The position numbers and the translations under genes are program-made. Below are positions 32,259-44,596 of a stretch of DNA of 64,000 nucleotides, in pieces. The first letter of the stretch is position 1. Every line of letters begins with the position of its first letter. Origin of the DNA: Triticum aestivum (taxonomy: Eukaryota > Streptophyta > Magnoliopsida > Poales > Poaceae); assembly GCF_018294505.1 (NCBI RefSeq), contig NC_057804.1, positions 250,830,219 through 250,894,218 on the forward strand, read 5' to 3'. Under the pieces are notes generated by a model. That model worked only from the letters and a program-made list of their open reading frames with translations. It did not search any database and was not told the origin of the DNA.

Positions 32259-33280
32259 CTAGTTGGCGATCTCCTCTGGATCCCACTGATAAACGGACTG
32301 TCTATAAGGGTCAAGTGGTGGTTTCGGCGCAGGCTCTGGACCTGGTCTCAGGCTCCAGTATGCGTAAACGGCCTCCGGCAAGATGAGGTACGTGCTTGAA
32401 AATATGTTAAACAAAGAGGGCGCATGCAAGGTAACAATCTCACAATAATTTTTATCGAATATCAAATTATACATAAGTAGTTTCTTCTTATTTTTAACAA
32501 TAAAATCATGTGCTACCATACTCTTATAATCTATAAAAACAGTGGGTGGCAACTTTTTTTCTTTATCATAATGCCTAATATGTATATTAAAGTGTGCAGC
32601 AAGGCGCGAAGCAAAGATACCACCGAAGATGGGGCCCTTTGTACAGTTCAGACTTAATCGCTTAGCAATAACAACACCTAAACTGAAAGTTGTATCACGA
32701 AACAAAGCATGGCGCAAAATAACAATATCAGGGGCACTAAGATTTCCACTGTTCCCGCGACCAATTAAACATCTACCAGCAAATATTGCGAAGTAACATA
32801 GAACAGGAAAATGTATGCTAGTAATTCTTGCGCCTGAAACTTTTCTTGTTTCCCCAACATCAATTTCATTAATAAATCCCTCCACATCATTACGGTGTGG
32901 TTCCTCTATGCTGCCCTCAAAGGGTATCTTGCAGACCCGACAAAAATCATATAGTGACATCTCCTTAACCTCATCATATAAATGAAACTCCACTGAAGGT
33001 GGTGATTTCCTAGCATGAAAGTAAAAGTTTTGCACGAAAATATTAGTGAGTAGGAGATACTGTTCGCGCTGGTCGTGGAGGAAGTCAGTGAGGCCTGCAT
33101 TCTCAGCCAAGTAATAAAAACATCATAAATTCCGGCGGCTCTCAAGAATTCTTCGCAAGGCCATTCGCACGGCCGAACCTCCGCAGTGCGAGGCGGAATG
33201 TATTTGGGCTTTTTATTCTCCTCATTTTGTTTATCCTTCGAGCTTCGGCTCGAAGAGCCTCTCAACAATCTCCTCAACAT
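32259..33280 (-). pseudogene. Athila-type accessory ORF (ATHILA ORF-1-like)
   Basis: The frame starts MLRRLLRGSSSRSSKDKQNE at 33280 and shifts frame near 33113. It then runs for 283 codons through FLHDQREQYLLLTNIFVQNF, LYDEVKEMSLYDFCRVCKIP, GRCLIGRGNSGNLSAPDIVI and FGGIFASRLAAHFNIHIRHY to a stop at 32259. The pattern resembles the plant ATHILA ORF-1 family, a DNA/RNA-associated ORF of unknown role in Athila elements. It lies downstream of protease where pol would be expected. One frameshift separates the basic N-terminus from the rest. Confidence 0.7.
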
Positions 33281-33895
33281 TTTCTTCCTCTAAAAATTTC
33301 TGAATTTTTTTAGTGACTCACAATAAAAGTGAACAAAACTCACCAAGATTGATAGCAACCACTCCCATAAGTGCCTAGAACCTACACATTCATTAGAACT
33401 ACTTGGGGCCCTATAAATTTGACATGCAAGCTCAAGAACATGATCACCTTAGCAGCAAAAAATTTCAGGACAGTGGTGTGCCCAGGGGGGAGGGCGCACC
33501 CTAGACCCTCATGGCCAGGTGGTGTGCCCCCTGATGTGTTCTTAGTGCCAAATATTCTTAAATATTCTACAAAAAAATCATATTTCATTTTCAGGACATT
33601 TGGAGAACTTCTATTTTCGGGGTTTTCTTATTGCAAGGATAAATCAGCAAAACAGACAGAAAAATACTATTTTTGCTTCATTTAATCTAAATAACAGAAA
33701 GTAAAAGGAGGGTATAGAGAGTTGTGCTTTCTAACTTCATCCATCTCATGCTCATCAAAAGGAATCCACTAACAAGGTTGATCAAGTCCTGTTAACAAAC
33801 TCATTCTGAATCGCATGAAACCGGAGAATCTTCGAATAACACTAAGTTACCTCAACGAGGATATGCATGTCCCCAACAATAAGAATATCATATTT
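33281..33895 (-). other. Spacer between Y protease and the Athila-type ORF
   Basis: No coding frame over about 105 codons. It contains a short GC-rich stretch (33480-33535) resembling LTR U3 sequence, with GCCCAGGGGGGAGGGCGCAC, and otherwise AT-rich spacer. Confidence 0.4.
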
Positions 33896-36570
33896 CTACT
33901 TGATAGTAGGAAGAGGAAATTCAAAACCTCCAATAGTAATCGTTGAAAATTTTCCAATAAAATTGATACTGTGGACTTGAGGTTGTTTCCTCGGAAAGTG
34001 TACCATATGCTCATTACCATTAACCTGAAAAGTGGCATTGCCTTTTTTGCAATCAATAACATCCCATGCAGTATTCAGAAAGGGTCTACCAAGGATAATC
34101 GACATACTATCATCCTCGGGAATATCAAGAATAACAAAGTCCGTTAAAATAGTAACGTTTGCATCGACAATAGGCACATCCTCACAAATACCGACAGGTA
34201 TAGCAGTTGATTTATCGGCCATTTGCAAAGATATTTCAGTAGGTGTCAACTTATTCAAATCAAGTCTACGATATAAAGAGAGAGGTATAACACTAACACC
34301 GGCTCCAAGATCACATAAACCAGTTTTAACATAGTTTCTTTTAATGGAGCATGGTATAGTTGGTACTCCTGGAACTCCTAGTTTCTTTGGTATTCCACCT
34401 TTAAAAGTATAATTAGCAAGCATGGTGGAAATTTCAGCTTCTGGTATCTTTCTTTTATTTGTAACAATATCTTTCATGTACTTAGCATAAGGATTCATTT
34501 TAAGCATATCAGTCAAACGCATACGCAAAAAGATAGGTCTAATCATTTCAGCAAAGTGCTCAAAATCCTCATCATCCTTTTTCTTGGATGGTTTAGGAGG
34601 AAAAGGAATGGGTTTTTGAACCCATGGTTCTCTTTCTTTGTCGTGCTTCCTAGCAACAAAGTCTCTCTTATCATAACATTGATTCTTTGATTGTGGGTTA
34701 TCAAGATCAACAGCAGGTTCAATTTCTACATCATTGTTATTGCTAGGTTTAGCATCAACATGAACATCATCATTAACATTATCACTAGGTTCATGTTCAT
34801 TACCAGATTGTGTTTCAGCATCAGAAATATAAATATCATTGGGATTCTTAGGTGTGTCAACAACAGGTTCACTAGAAGCATGCAAAGTCCTATAATTTTT
34901 CTTTTTCTTCTTCTTAGAAGGACTAGGTGCGTCAACATTAGTTCTCTGAGAATCTTTCTCAATTCTCTTAGGGTGGCCCTCAGGATACAAAGGTTCTTGA
35001 GTCATTTTACCCCCTCTAGTTATAACTCTAACAGCATTATCATTTTTCTTATTATTTAATTCATTGTGCAAATCATTTTGAGCTTTAAGCACTTGTTCTG
35101 CTTGAGTGGTAACCATGGAAGCATGTTTACTAATAAGTTTAAGTTCACCTTTAACTCCAGACATATAATCACTCAGGTGTTCAATCATACAAGCATTGCA
35201 TTTCAATATTCTACCAACATAAGCATTGAAGTTTTCTTGTTTAACAAAAAAATTATCAAACTCATCCAAGCATTGACTAGCAGACTTGTAACGAGGAATA
35301 TCACCTTCCTCAAATCTATAGAGAGAATTTACCTTTACTACCTGTGTCGGGTTATCAAGACCATGTATTTCTTCAATAGGTGGTAAATTCTTAACATCTT
35401 CAGCTTTAATACCCTTTTCTTTCATATATTTCTTTGCCACTTGCATATCTTCAGGACTAAGAAATAGAATACTCCTTTTCTTCGGAGTTGGTTCAGGAAG
35501 TGTCCAATTGTTTTCATTACTCAACATATAATTCGATAACAATTCAGCTTGATCAATAGTTCTTTCCCTAAAAACACAACCAGCACAACTTCCAGGTGGT
35601 CTCTGGAAGCATCGGTTAGTCCATTATAAAAGATATCAAGTATTTCATTTTCCTTGAGAGGATGATCATGCAAAGCATTAACTAATCAGAGAAGCCTCCC
35701 CCAAGCTTGTGGGAGACTCTCTTCTTCAATTTGCATAAGATTATATATTTCCCTTAAAACAACTTGTTTCTCATGAGCGGGGAAATATTTAGCAGAAAAG
35801 TAATAAATCATATCCTGGGGACTACGCACACAACCAGGATCAAGAGAATTAAACCATATTTTAGCATCACCCTTTAATGAGAATGGAAATAACTTAAGGA
35901 TATAGTAGTAATGAATTTTTTCCTCATGAGTAAATAGGGTGGCTATATCATTCAATTTAGTAAGATGTGCCACAACAGTTTCAGATTCATAGCCATAAAA
36001 AGGATCAGATTCAACCAAAGTAATTATCTCAGGATCGGCAGAGAAATCATAATCCTTATCAGTAATACACACAAGTGAAGTAGCAAAAGCAGGGTCATAT
36101 TTCATGATAGCATTCAGAGATTTTTCTTTCAACTTAGCTAATAATTTCTTAAGATCAGATATATCATTGCAAGCAAGAAAATCTCTAGCAGTTTCTTCAT
36201 CCATAACGTAACTCTCAGGCACAACAGGTAATTCATATCTAGGGGGAGAATCTTCATCATCACTTTCATCAGTATTATCAGTTTCAATAATTTCATTCTC
36301 TTTAGCCCTAGCAAGTTATTCATCGAGAAAATCACCTAATGGAACAGTATTATCAAGCATAGAAGTAGTTTCATCATAAGCATCACACATAGCAGAAGTG
36401 GCATCATCAATAACATGCGACATATCAGAATTAAAAGCAGAAGCAGGTTTAGGTGTCGCAAGTTTACTCAAAACAGAAGGAGAATCAAGTGCAGAGCTAA
36501 ATGGCAGTTCCTTACCTCCCCTCGTAGTTGAGGGATAAATCTTCGTTTTCTCGTCTTTCAAGTTCCTCAT
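33896..36570 (-). pseudogene. Y gag-protease polyprotein
   Basis: The start ATG at 36570 (MRNLKDEKTKIYPSTTRGGK) lies 50 bases after the primer site. gag core motifs LFPFSLKGDAKIWFNSL and MIYYFSAKYFPAHEKQVVL occur near 35790-35900. A stop at about 36316, another near 35686 and a frameshift before 35542 break it. The C-terminal 548 codons (35542-33896) are open. They include a Lys-rich segment (PSPSKKKKKKNYRTLHA), an acidic region, and a protease with intact CDLGAGVSVIPLSLYRRLDL, LDIPEDDSMSIILGRPFL. The part before 35542 is therefore dead, while the protease region is well preserved. Confidence 0.85.
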
Positions 36571-36619
36571 AGTGATCAGCAGATATAAATCCCAAGTGAC
36601 TCGAAGAATAGAGTTATGC

Positions 36620-36637
36620 TCCCCGGCAACGGCGCCA
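36620..36637 (-). other. Y primer-binding site
   Basis: TGGCGCCGTTGCCGGGGA on the minus strand, a perfect complement of the 3' end of plant tRNA-Asp(GTC), 11 bases from the LTR. Confidence 0.88.
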
Positions 36638-36648
36638 AAAAATAGTCT

Positions 36649-38500
36649 TGACAAACCACAAGTATAGGGGATCGCAACAGTTTTTGAGGGTAGATTATTC
36701 AACCCAAATTTATTGACTCGACACAAGGGAAGCCAAAGAATATTCTCAAGTATTAGCAGTTGAGTTGTCAATTCAACCACACCTGGAAAACTTAATATCT
36801 GCAGCAAAGTACTTAGTAGCAAAGTAGTATGGAAGTAACGGCAACGGTGGCAAAAGTAATAGCATTAGTTTTGTAGTTCTAATTTAGCAATTTATCGTCC
36901 GATTTATCACTACTCTTGGGGTGACCAATAAGATTATGCCTTATCTTCACTGTTTATCATTTGGGACGATTTATCACTCTGACAAGCGATTTATCGGGAA
37001 TCTACCGATAAATCGGGCCTATTTCTAACATTATGTTTGCAAAAAGTATGTTTATTTGTGTTTTCTGGACCTTGTTTTGCAATATGTACTATTGTCCTAT
37101 TTTGTTTGTCATTATAAGAGGGTTCAAATGCTAGGAATCAAGGTAACACTTTTGTCCAATATTGTTTTTGTGTTGGATATAGCATATTTTAGTGTTGGGA
37201 ACATTGGATTTGCAAAAATGGCCGATTAACAGTCGACCAATAAAATCGATTAATCGACCTATTTACGATTAATCTCTAATCCCCAGCTAACCGAGACGAT
37301 AACGATAAGCGATATCCTCAACATTGAGTAATTGTAATAGTGGCAACGGAAAAGTAACTAAGCAAAGATCAATATGTGAAAAGCTCGTAGGCATTGGATC
37401 AGTGATGGATAATTATGTCGGATGCGATTCCTCATGCAATAGTTATAACATAAGGTGACACAGAACTAGCTCCAGTTCATCAATGTAAGTAGGCATGTAT
37501 TCCGAATATAGTCATACGTGCTTATGGAAAAGAACTTGCATGACATCTTTTGTCCTACCCCCCCGTGACAACGGGGTCCTATTGGAACCTAAGGTATATT
37601 AAGGCCTCCTTTTAATAGAGTACCGGACCAAAGCATTAACACTTAGTGAATACATGAACTCCTCAAACTACGATCATCACCGGGAGTGGTCCCGATTATT
37701 ATCACTTCGGGGTTTCCAGATCATAACACATAGTAGGTGACTATTGACTTGCAAGATAGGATCAAGAACTCACATATATTCATGAAAACATAATAGGTTC
37801 AGATCTAAAATCCTGGCACTCGGGCCCCAGTGACAAGCATTAAGCATAGCAAAGTCATAGCAACATCAATCTTAGAACATATGGATACTAGGGATCAAAC
37901 CCTAACAATACTAACTCGATTACATGGTAAATCTCATCCAACCCATCACCGTCCAGCAAGCCTGCGATGGAATTACTCAAGCACGGCGATGAGCATCATG
38001 AAATTGGTGATGGAGGAAGGTTGATGATGACGACGGTGATGGATTCCCCTCTCTGGAGCCCCGAACGGACTACGGATCAGCCCTCCCGAGAGAGATTAGG
38101 GCTTGGCGGCGGCTCTGTATCGTAAAACGTGATGAATCCTTCTCTTTGATTTTTTTCTCCCCGGACGTGAATATAGGGAGTTGGAGTTGAGGTCGGTGGA
38201 GCATCAGGGGGCCCACGAGGCAGGGGGCGCGCCCAGGGGGGTAGGCACGCCCCCGCCCTCGTGGACAGGGTGTGGGCCCCCTGGCCTTGATTCTTTCACC
38301 AGTATTTTTATTAATTCTAAAAATAATCTCTGTGAAGTTTCAGGTCATTCCGACAACTTATATTTTTGCACAAAAATAACACCATGGCAATTCTGCTGAA
38401 AACAACGTCAGTCCGGGTTAGTTCCATTCAAATCATGCAAGTTAGAGTCCAAAACAAGGGCAAAAGTGTTTGGAAAAGTAGATACGATGGAGACGTATCA
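36649..38500 (-). repeat. Y 5' LTR (1852 bp, includes a foreign insertion)
   Basis: Minus-strand start TGATACGTCTCCATCGTATC at 38500 and end GTGGTTTGTCA at 36649. About 450 bp at 36877-37328 looks inserted. A GC-rich inverted repeat near 38210-38282 has CACGAG/CTCGTG flanks around GGGCGCGCCC, as in the other LTRs. Confidence 0.85.
36877..37328. mobile_element. Possible hAT-like MITE inside the Y LTR
   Basis: This stretch is unlike the rest of the LTR and is full of variants of CGATTTATC/CGATTAATCG in both orientations (for example 36900, 36968, 36988, 37005, 37246). Such motifs are common at hAT ends in grasses. Weak similarity exists between TTTATCGTCCG near the left end and TTATCGTTATCGTC in the reverse complement of the right end. 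No clear 8-bp target duplication is seen, so the exact borders and class are tentative. Confidence 0.4.
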
Positions 38501-39956
38501 GAGACAACACACAAATCACCAATACCTGCACAAACAATCAAATAACTTGCACCCAATGCGATAAAGGGGTTGTCAATCCCTTCACGGTCACTTGCAAAAG
38601 TGAGATCTGATAGAGATAGATGAAACTAAACAAAAGATAATTAAATATTTTTAGGTTTTTGGTATATAGATCTAAAAGTAAAAGATTGCAAAATAGTAGA
38701 TTGGAAACTTATATGATGGAAAATAGACCCAGGGGCCATAGGTTTCACTAGAGGCTTCTCTCAAGATAGCAAATAATACGGTGGGTGAACAAATTACTGT
38801 CGAGCAATTGATAGAAAAGCGCAAAGTTATGACGATATCTAAGGCAATGCTTATGAAATATATGCATCACGTCTGTGTCAAGTAGACCGACTCCTGCCTG
38901 CATCTACTACTATTACTCCACACATCGGCCGACTCCTCCCTGCATCTAGAGTATTAAGTTCATGAACAACAGAGTAACGCATTAAGTAAGATGACACGAT
39001 GTAGAGGAATAAACTCAAGCAATATGATGTAAACCCCATCTTTTTATCCTTGATGGCAACAATACAATACGTGCCTTGCTGCCCCTATTGTCACTGGGAA
39101 AGGACACCGCAAGATTGAACCCAAAGCTAAGCACTTCTCCCATTGCAAGAAAAACCAATCTAGTTGGCTAAACTAAACCGATACTTAGGAGAGAATTACA
39201 AAGATATCAAATTATGCATATAAGAATTCAGAGAAGATTCAAATAATATTCATAGATAAGCTGATCATAAATCCACAATTCATCGAATCTCGACAAACAC
39301 ACCGCAAAAGAAGATCACATCGGATAGATCTCCAAGAACATCGAGGAGAACATGGTATTGAGAATTAAAGAGAGAGAAGAAGCCATCTATATACTAGCTA
39401 TGGACCCGTAGGTCTGTGAGAAACTACTCACACTTCATTGGAAGGGCAATAGAGTTGATGTAGAAGCCCTCCATGATCAAATCCCCCTTCAGTAGGATGC
39501 CGGAAAAGGCCCCAAGATGGGATCTCATGAGAACAGAAGGTTGTGGCAGTGGAAAAGTGTCTTCCTGGATGCTTCTAGAGGTTTGGGAATATATGTGAAT
39601 ATATAGGGCCAAGGGTTAGGTTAGAGGACTCCCGAGGAGGTTACAAGGCAGGGGCACGCCCTCACCCCTTGCCGCCGCCTTGCGGCTTTTCTGACTTCAT
39701 TTCCGAGTCTCCCGGGTGCCTTCAGGTCCAAGAAAAATTATCGCGAAGGTTTTATTCCGTTTGGACTCCGTTTGGTATTCCTTTCTTGCGAAGCTCAAAA
39801 ACAAGGAAAAAAACATAAACTAGCACTGGGCTCTAGGTTAATAGGTTAGTTCGAAAAATAATATAAAATAGAATATCAATGCATACAGAACATCCAAAAC
39901 AGATAACATAATAGCATGCAACAGTCAAAAATTATAGATACGTTGGAGACGTATCA
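38501..39956 (-). repeat. X 3' LTR, incomplete on the left
   Basis: Minus-strand start TGATACGTCTCCAACGTATC at 39956. The left part aligns with 48320-48648 and ends at the Y border at 38500/38501. Confidence 0.85.
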
Positions 39957-42014
39957 AGCATCCCCGAGCTTAATTCCGGCTCGTCCTCGAGTAGGTAAAT
40001 GATAAAAATAGAATTTTTGATGTGGAATGCTACCTAACAAATTTATCCATGTAATTTTTCTTTATTGTGGCATGAATGTTCAGATCCATATGATTAAAAA
40101 CAAAAGTTTAATATTGACATAAAAAATAATACTTCAAGCATACTAACAAGGCAATTATGTCTTCTCAAAATAACATGGCCAAAGAAAGCTTGTACCTACA
40201 AAATCATATAGTCTGGCTATGCTCCATCTTCATCACACAAAATATTCAAATCATGCACAACCTCGATGACAAGCCAAGCAATTGTTTCATACTTTTGGTG
40301 TTCTCCAACCTTTCCGACTTTCACGCAATACATGAGTGTGAGCCATGAACATAGCACTATGGGTGGAACAGAATATGGTGGTTGTGGAGAAGAAAAAAAG
40401 AGGGAGATAGTCTCACATCAACTAGGCATATTGACGGGCTATGAAGATGCCCATCAATAGATATCAATGTGAATGAGTAGGGATTGCCATGCAACGGATG
40501 CACTAGAGCTATAAGTTTATGAAAGCTCAAAAGAAAACTAAGTGGGTGTGCATCCAACATGATTGCTCATGAAGACCTAAGGCAATTTGAGGAAGCCCAT
40601 CATTGGAATATACAAGCCAAGTTCTATAATAAAAAAATCCCACTAGCATATGAAAGTGACAACATAGAAGACTCTCTATCATGAAGATCATGGTGCTACT
40701 TTGAAGCACACGTGTGGAAAAAAGGATAATAGCATTGCCCCTTCTCTCTATTTCTCTCATTTTTTGTTTGGCTTCTTTGGCCTCCCTTTTAATTTTTTTT
40801 CTCAAATGGGACAATGCTCTGATAATCATGATCATCACACTTTTATTTACTTACAACTCAAGAATTCCAACTTGATACTTAGAATAGGGATGCCTATCAT
40901 ATTAAAACTAAATTCATAACCAAAGAAAATTACCATGCTGTTTAAAAAGACTCTCAAAATAATAAAAGTGAAGCATGAGAGTTCAACAATTTCTATAAAA
41001 TAAAACCACCGCCGTGCTCTAAAAAGATATAAGTGAAGCACTAGAGCAATATTGTCTGGCTCAAAAGATATAAGTGAAGCACGCAGAGTATTCTAAAAAA
41101 TCACAATTCATGTGTGTCCCTCTCAAAAGGTGTATATAGCAAGGATGATTGTGGCAAACTAAAAAGTAAAGACTCATATCATACAAGGCGCTCCAAGCAA
41201 AACACATATCATGTGGTGAATAAAAATATAGCCTCAAGTAAAGTTACCGATAGACGAAGACGAAAGAGGGGATGCCTTCCGGGGCAGCCCCAAGCTTAGG
41301 CTCTTGGTTGTCCTTGAATATTACCTTGGGATGCCTGGGCATCCCCAAGATTAGCCTCTTGCATCTCCTTATTCCATACTCCATCAAATCCTTACCCAAA
41401 ACTTGAAAACTTCACAACACAAAACTCAACCGAAAATCTTATGAGATCCATTAGTATAAAAAAATAAATCACCACTTTTGGTACTGTTGTGAACTCATTA
41501 TTTATTTATATTGGTGTAATATCTACTGTATTCCAACTTTTCCATGGTTCATACCCCCAAATACTACCCACAGGTTCATCAAAATAAGCAAACAACACAT
41601 AGAAAATAGAATCTGTCAAAAACAGAACAATCTATAGCAATCAAAGAACTTAGCATACTTCTGTAACTCCAAAAATTCGGAAACATTAGGACAACCTGGG
41701 AAATTTGTGTACCAATCTTGTGCAAAAAGAATCAGATCAAAAGCACGCTTCTATAAAAAATGAAAATTAGTTTCCTGTGCGCAAAAGTTTCTATTTTTCA
41801 GCAAGATCAAAACAATTATCACCGTAAGCCATGCCAAAGGTCTTACTTAGCACATACACCAACTAAAATACACAAAACATCTAACCAGAGTCTAGATTAA
41901 TTATTTATTGAAAAACAGACCCAAAAAGCAAATAACAAAAATAAAGTTTGGTTGCCTCCCAACAAGCGCTATTGTTTAATGCCCTTAGCTAGGCATAAAA
42001 ACACATAAATAGAT
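39957..42014 (-). other. X internal non-coding region and polypurine tract
   Basis: Begins (minus sense, 3' end) with the polypurine tract AAGCTCGGGGATGCT beside the LTR. Contains the AGTGAAGCA/TGAGAG repeat array near 40965-41085 and AAGCTTGGGG-type modules near 41275-41350. No coding frame is convincing. Confidence 0.6.
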
Positions 42015-43340
42015 CTAGATATTGTCATATTTGGTATGTAATCCATAAGTAGCTCTCATAATAGATTCATAAGGCAATTTAATTTTCTTTCTAGGAAAGT
42101 GTTCCATGCCCTTCCTTAACGGAAATTGAAATCTAATGTTTCCTTCTTTCATATCAATAATTGCACCAATCGTTCTAAGGAAAGGCCTATCAATAATAAT
42201 AGGACATGTAGGATTGCAATCTATATCAAGAACAGTGAAATCTACGTGCACATAATTTCTATTTTCAACAATAAGAACATCATTAATCCTTCCAATAGGT
42301 TTCTTAATAGTGGAATCCGCAAGATACATATTTAAATAAAAATCATCAAATTCACTGAAACCTAACACATCACATAAAGTTTTTGGAATCGTGGAAACGC
42401 TAGCACCCAAATCACACATAGCATGGTACTCACAATCTTTAATCTTAATCTTAATAGTAGGTTCCCACTCATCATAAAGTTTTCTAGGGATAGAAACTTC
42501 CAATTCAAGCTTTTCTTCAAAAGATTTCATCATAGCATCACCAATATGTTTAGTAAAAGCTTAATTTTGATTATAAGCATGAGGAGAATTCAACATGGAT
42601 TGCAACAAGGAAATACAACCTATTAAAGAACAATTATCATAGTTAAAGTCCTTGAAATTCAAAAGAGTGGGTTCATTGATACTTAAAGTCTTGACCTCTC
42701 CAATCCCACTTTTATCAATGTTTGCATCTAGATCTACAGACTTTGAATCATTGGGACGCCTTTTAACTAAAGTTGATTCATCTCCAGTCCCATCTTTATC
42801 AAGATTTATATTGGAAAACAAAGATTCAATGGGAGTCACATCAATCACTTTAAGATCTTCATCATTATTTTCACAAAAACTAGAAGAACACGTTTTTACA
42901 AACCAATCTTGTTTAGCACGCATCTTAGCGGTTCTTTCTTTATACTCATCAATGGAAATTCTCATAGATTTTAGATATTCATTAATATCATGCTTGGGTG
43001 GAATAGATCCAATGTTTAAAGAATCAATCTCAAAAGAAATTCTATCCACGTTCCTAGCCAAATCATCCATCTTAAGCAATTTTTCTTTAACCAAAGCATT
43101 GAAACTCTTTTGCGAAATCATAAATTCATTAACACTATTCTCAAAATAAGAGGACATCTTATTATAATTTTCATAAGAATTGTTGTACGAATTACCATAA
43201 TTATTAGAGGAATTACTAGGAAACAGCCTAGGATTAAAATTGCCTCTATACTCGTTATTACCAAATCCTACCAATAAAATTCACATCCATAGATTTTTTA
43301 TTATCATCAATCAAAGTAGACAAAGGCATATCATTAGGAT
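42015..43340 (-). pseudogene. X gag C-terminal part and protease
   Basis: The upper frame (43274-42561) has an Asn/Tyr-rich region (NPRLFPSNSSNNYGNSYNNS), then EFMISQKSFNALVKEKLLKM and DFNYDNCSLIGCISLLQSML. A stop lies at about 42561. The next frame (42533-42015) has PRKLYDEWEPTIKIKIKD, the intact protease motif CDLGASVSTIPKTLCDVLGF and LDIDCNPTCPIIIDRPFLRT. In the last motif the usual Gly of ILGRP reads Asp, a likely damaging change. A frameshift near 43265 separates it from the preceding SADPNDMPLSTLIDDNKKSM. Confidence 0.82.
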
Positions 43341-43384
43341 CAGCGCTCTTGCTAGCAAATGAAGGACAACATAACCGCATCTAA

Positions 43385-44590
43385 TCCCTGCCCTCACAGC
43401 GATTTGTGTTTTCGGCCGTCCGTTTTGACGATCTGGAAATTTATGGCTATCAGATCTCGTATAAAAAATGTCTGTGCCGCACTATATGAAATCCGGCCCA
43501 GCTGTCCTATGGGCTGCTGCTCCAGAGGCCGAAACGAAGGCCTCTGGTGCACTGGGCCGCCGGCACATTCTAGCCTGATCCACTGCTGGGCTAACGAGGC
43601 ACCAACGGCGTCCAATCAATCCCGACCGATCTCGATCTCTTTCTCGAGAAAAAACATGATCTCGATCTCGTCCGCCCGTCGGAGTCGACACCAACGGCGG
43701 CGCTGCTTCTCGAGGACCCCGCGGCCGAGCCCCGTCCACTCGCTCCCTGTGCCTTTGCCTCAACGTGCGCCTCCGCAAGCCGTCGCTCCCGCCACCACCT
43801 TCCCTACCGTGTGCACCCCGAGCGACACCCTCGAATCCTCTACAGGCGCCCACCCTCACGCCGGCCCCAAACCCTGCCAGTATCCTAACTAGATGTCCTC
43901 TCTAGAACGAGCGGTCGGCGAGGATGCTGGTGATACACGGGGCCTGCTCGAGAATTTCCAGGTTGAGTAGTTGCGGTTGTCCCACCGGCAGACCATCTTG
44001 TCATTGTAGTGCTGCTCTTTGTGACAGGGCATGAGCAGGATGTCGGCACGAACCTCGTCCAGACAACGGCGGATGGTCTTCAGGAATCCTGTGGCTGCAA
44101 CATAGGTGCGCATCTCTCCCTGCGACATAGCCAGATGAATACTGTCCTTACCGCTTTATTTCGTGAGAGGGTAAAATACATCTGTACATTATTTACAAGC
44201 GTATCATTTTACCTGTCTCCCAAGTGCGCCCTTACCCATGATGGTGATAACCACTGTGACGATCTTCCTCTATATTCAGGACGATGGTAGGAGGTGGATT
44301 CACATGCCCCCTTGGGCGCCTCTCCACCGCTGCACCCCATTTCCCTTCCTAAGGTTGTGTTTTATTTCACATTGATCAATTTGTGGGGAGCAGGCCCATA
44401 TGTAGCAAGGTATGGCGCTGCAAAATGAATGTAGAATTTGTTCCGGACATTACAGTTCGGTAACACTTACTGACGATTTATTTTCCCCTCGCTTGCAATG
44501 CCAATTGACTACTAATTTTTTTTCAGGAGCAAGCTGCACAAGAAATTAATTGGAATCAAGATACTCATCTTTAATTTAATAGTAAGGGGT
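43385..44590. other. GC-rich gene-like segment in the Helitron-like insertion
   Basis: About 43500-43900 is GC-rich and CpG-rich, resembling a captured promoter or first exon. On the minus strand 43889-44128 is a 79-codon frame with TGFLKTIRRCLDEVRADILL and HYNDKMVCRWDNRNYSTWKF. I do not recognise its family; it may be a captured exon. The rest is AT-rich without a recognisable frame. Confidence 0.4.
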
Positions 44591-44596
44591 TGAGAC

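Larger units (their letters stand above)
30223..38500 (-). mobile_element. Element Y: Athila-like non-autonomous LTR retrotransposon, 3' LTR missing
   Basis: Minus-strand order: LTR (38500-36649), tRNA-Asp primer site, gag-pro (36570-33896), Athila-type ORF (33280-32259), long non-coding region to about 30223. No RT, RNase H or integrase is present. No Y 3' LTR is found; the sequence ends at the MULE TIR instead. The right end abuts the X LTR at 38500/38501, as if Y had inserted into that LTR, but the left part of the X LTR is missing, so no target duplication can be shown. Confidence 0.85.

Noticed and set aside
34691..35386. Plus-strand frames opposite Y gag-pro
   Set aside because: Antisense of a clear gag-pro polyprotein in AT-rich sequence.
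36620..36637. Perfect tRNA-Asp complement considered as part of a tRNA gene
   Set aside because: Only the 18 bases of the 3' acceptor end are matched and they sit next to an LTR; this is a primer-binding site.
43359..43892. 177-codon plus-strand frame in GC-rich sequence
   Set aside because: Composition typical of a captured promoter or leader; no domain and no conserved pattern.
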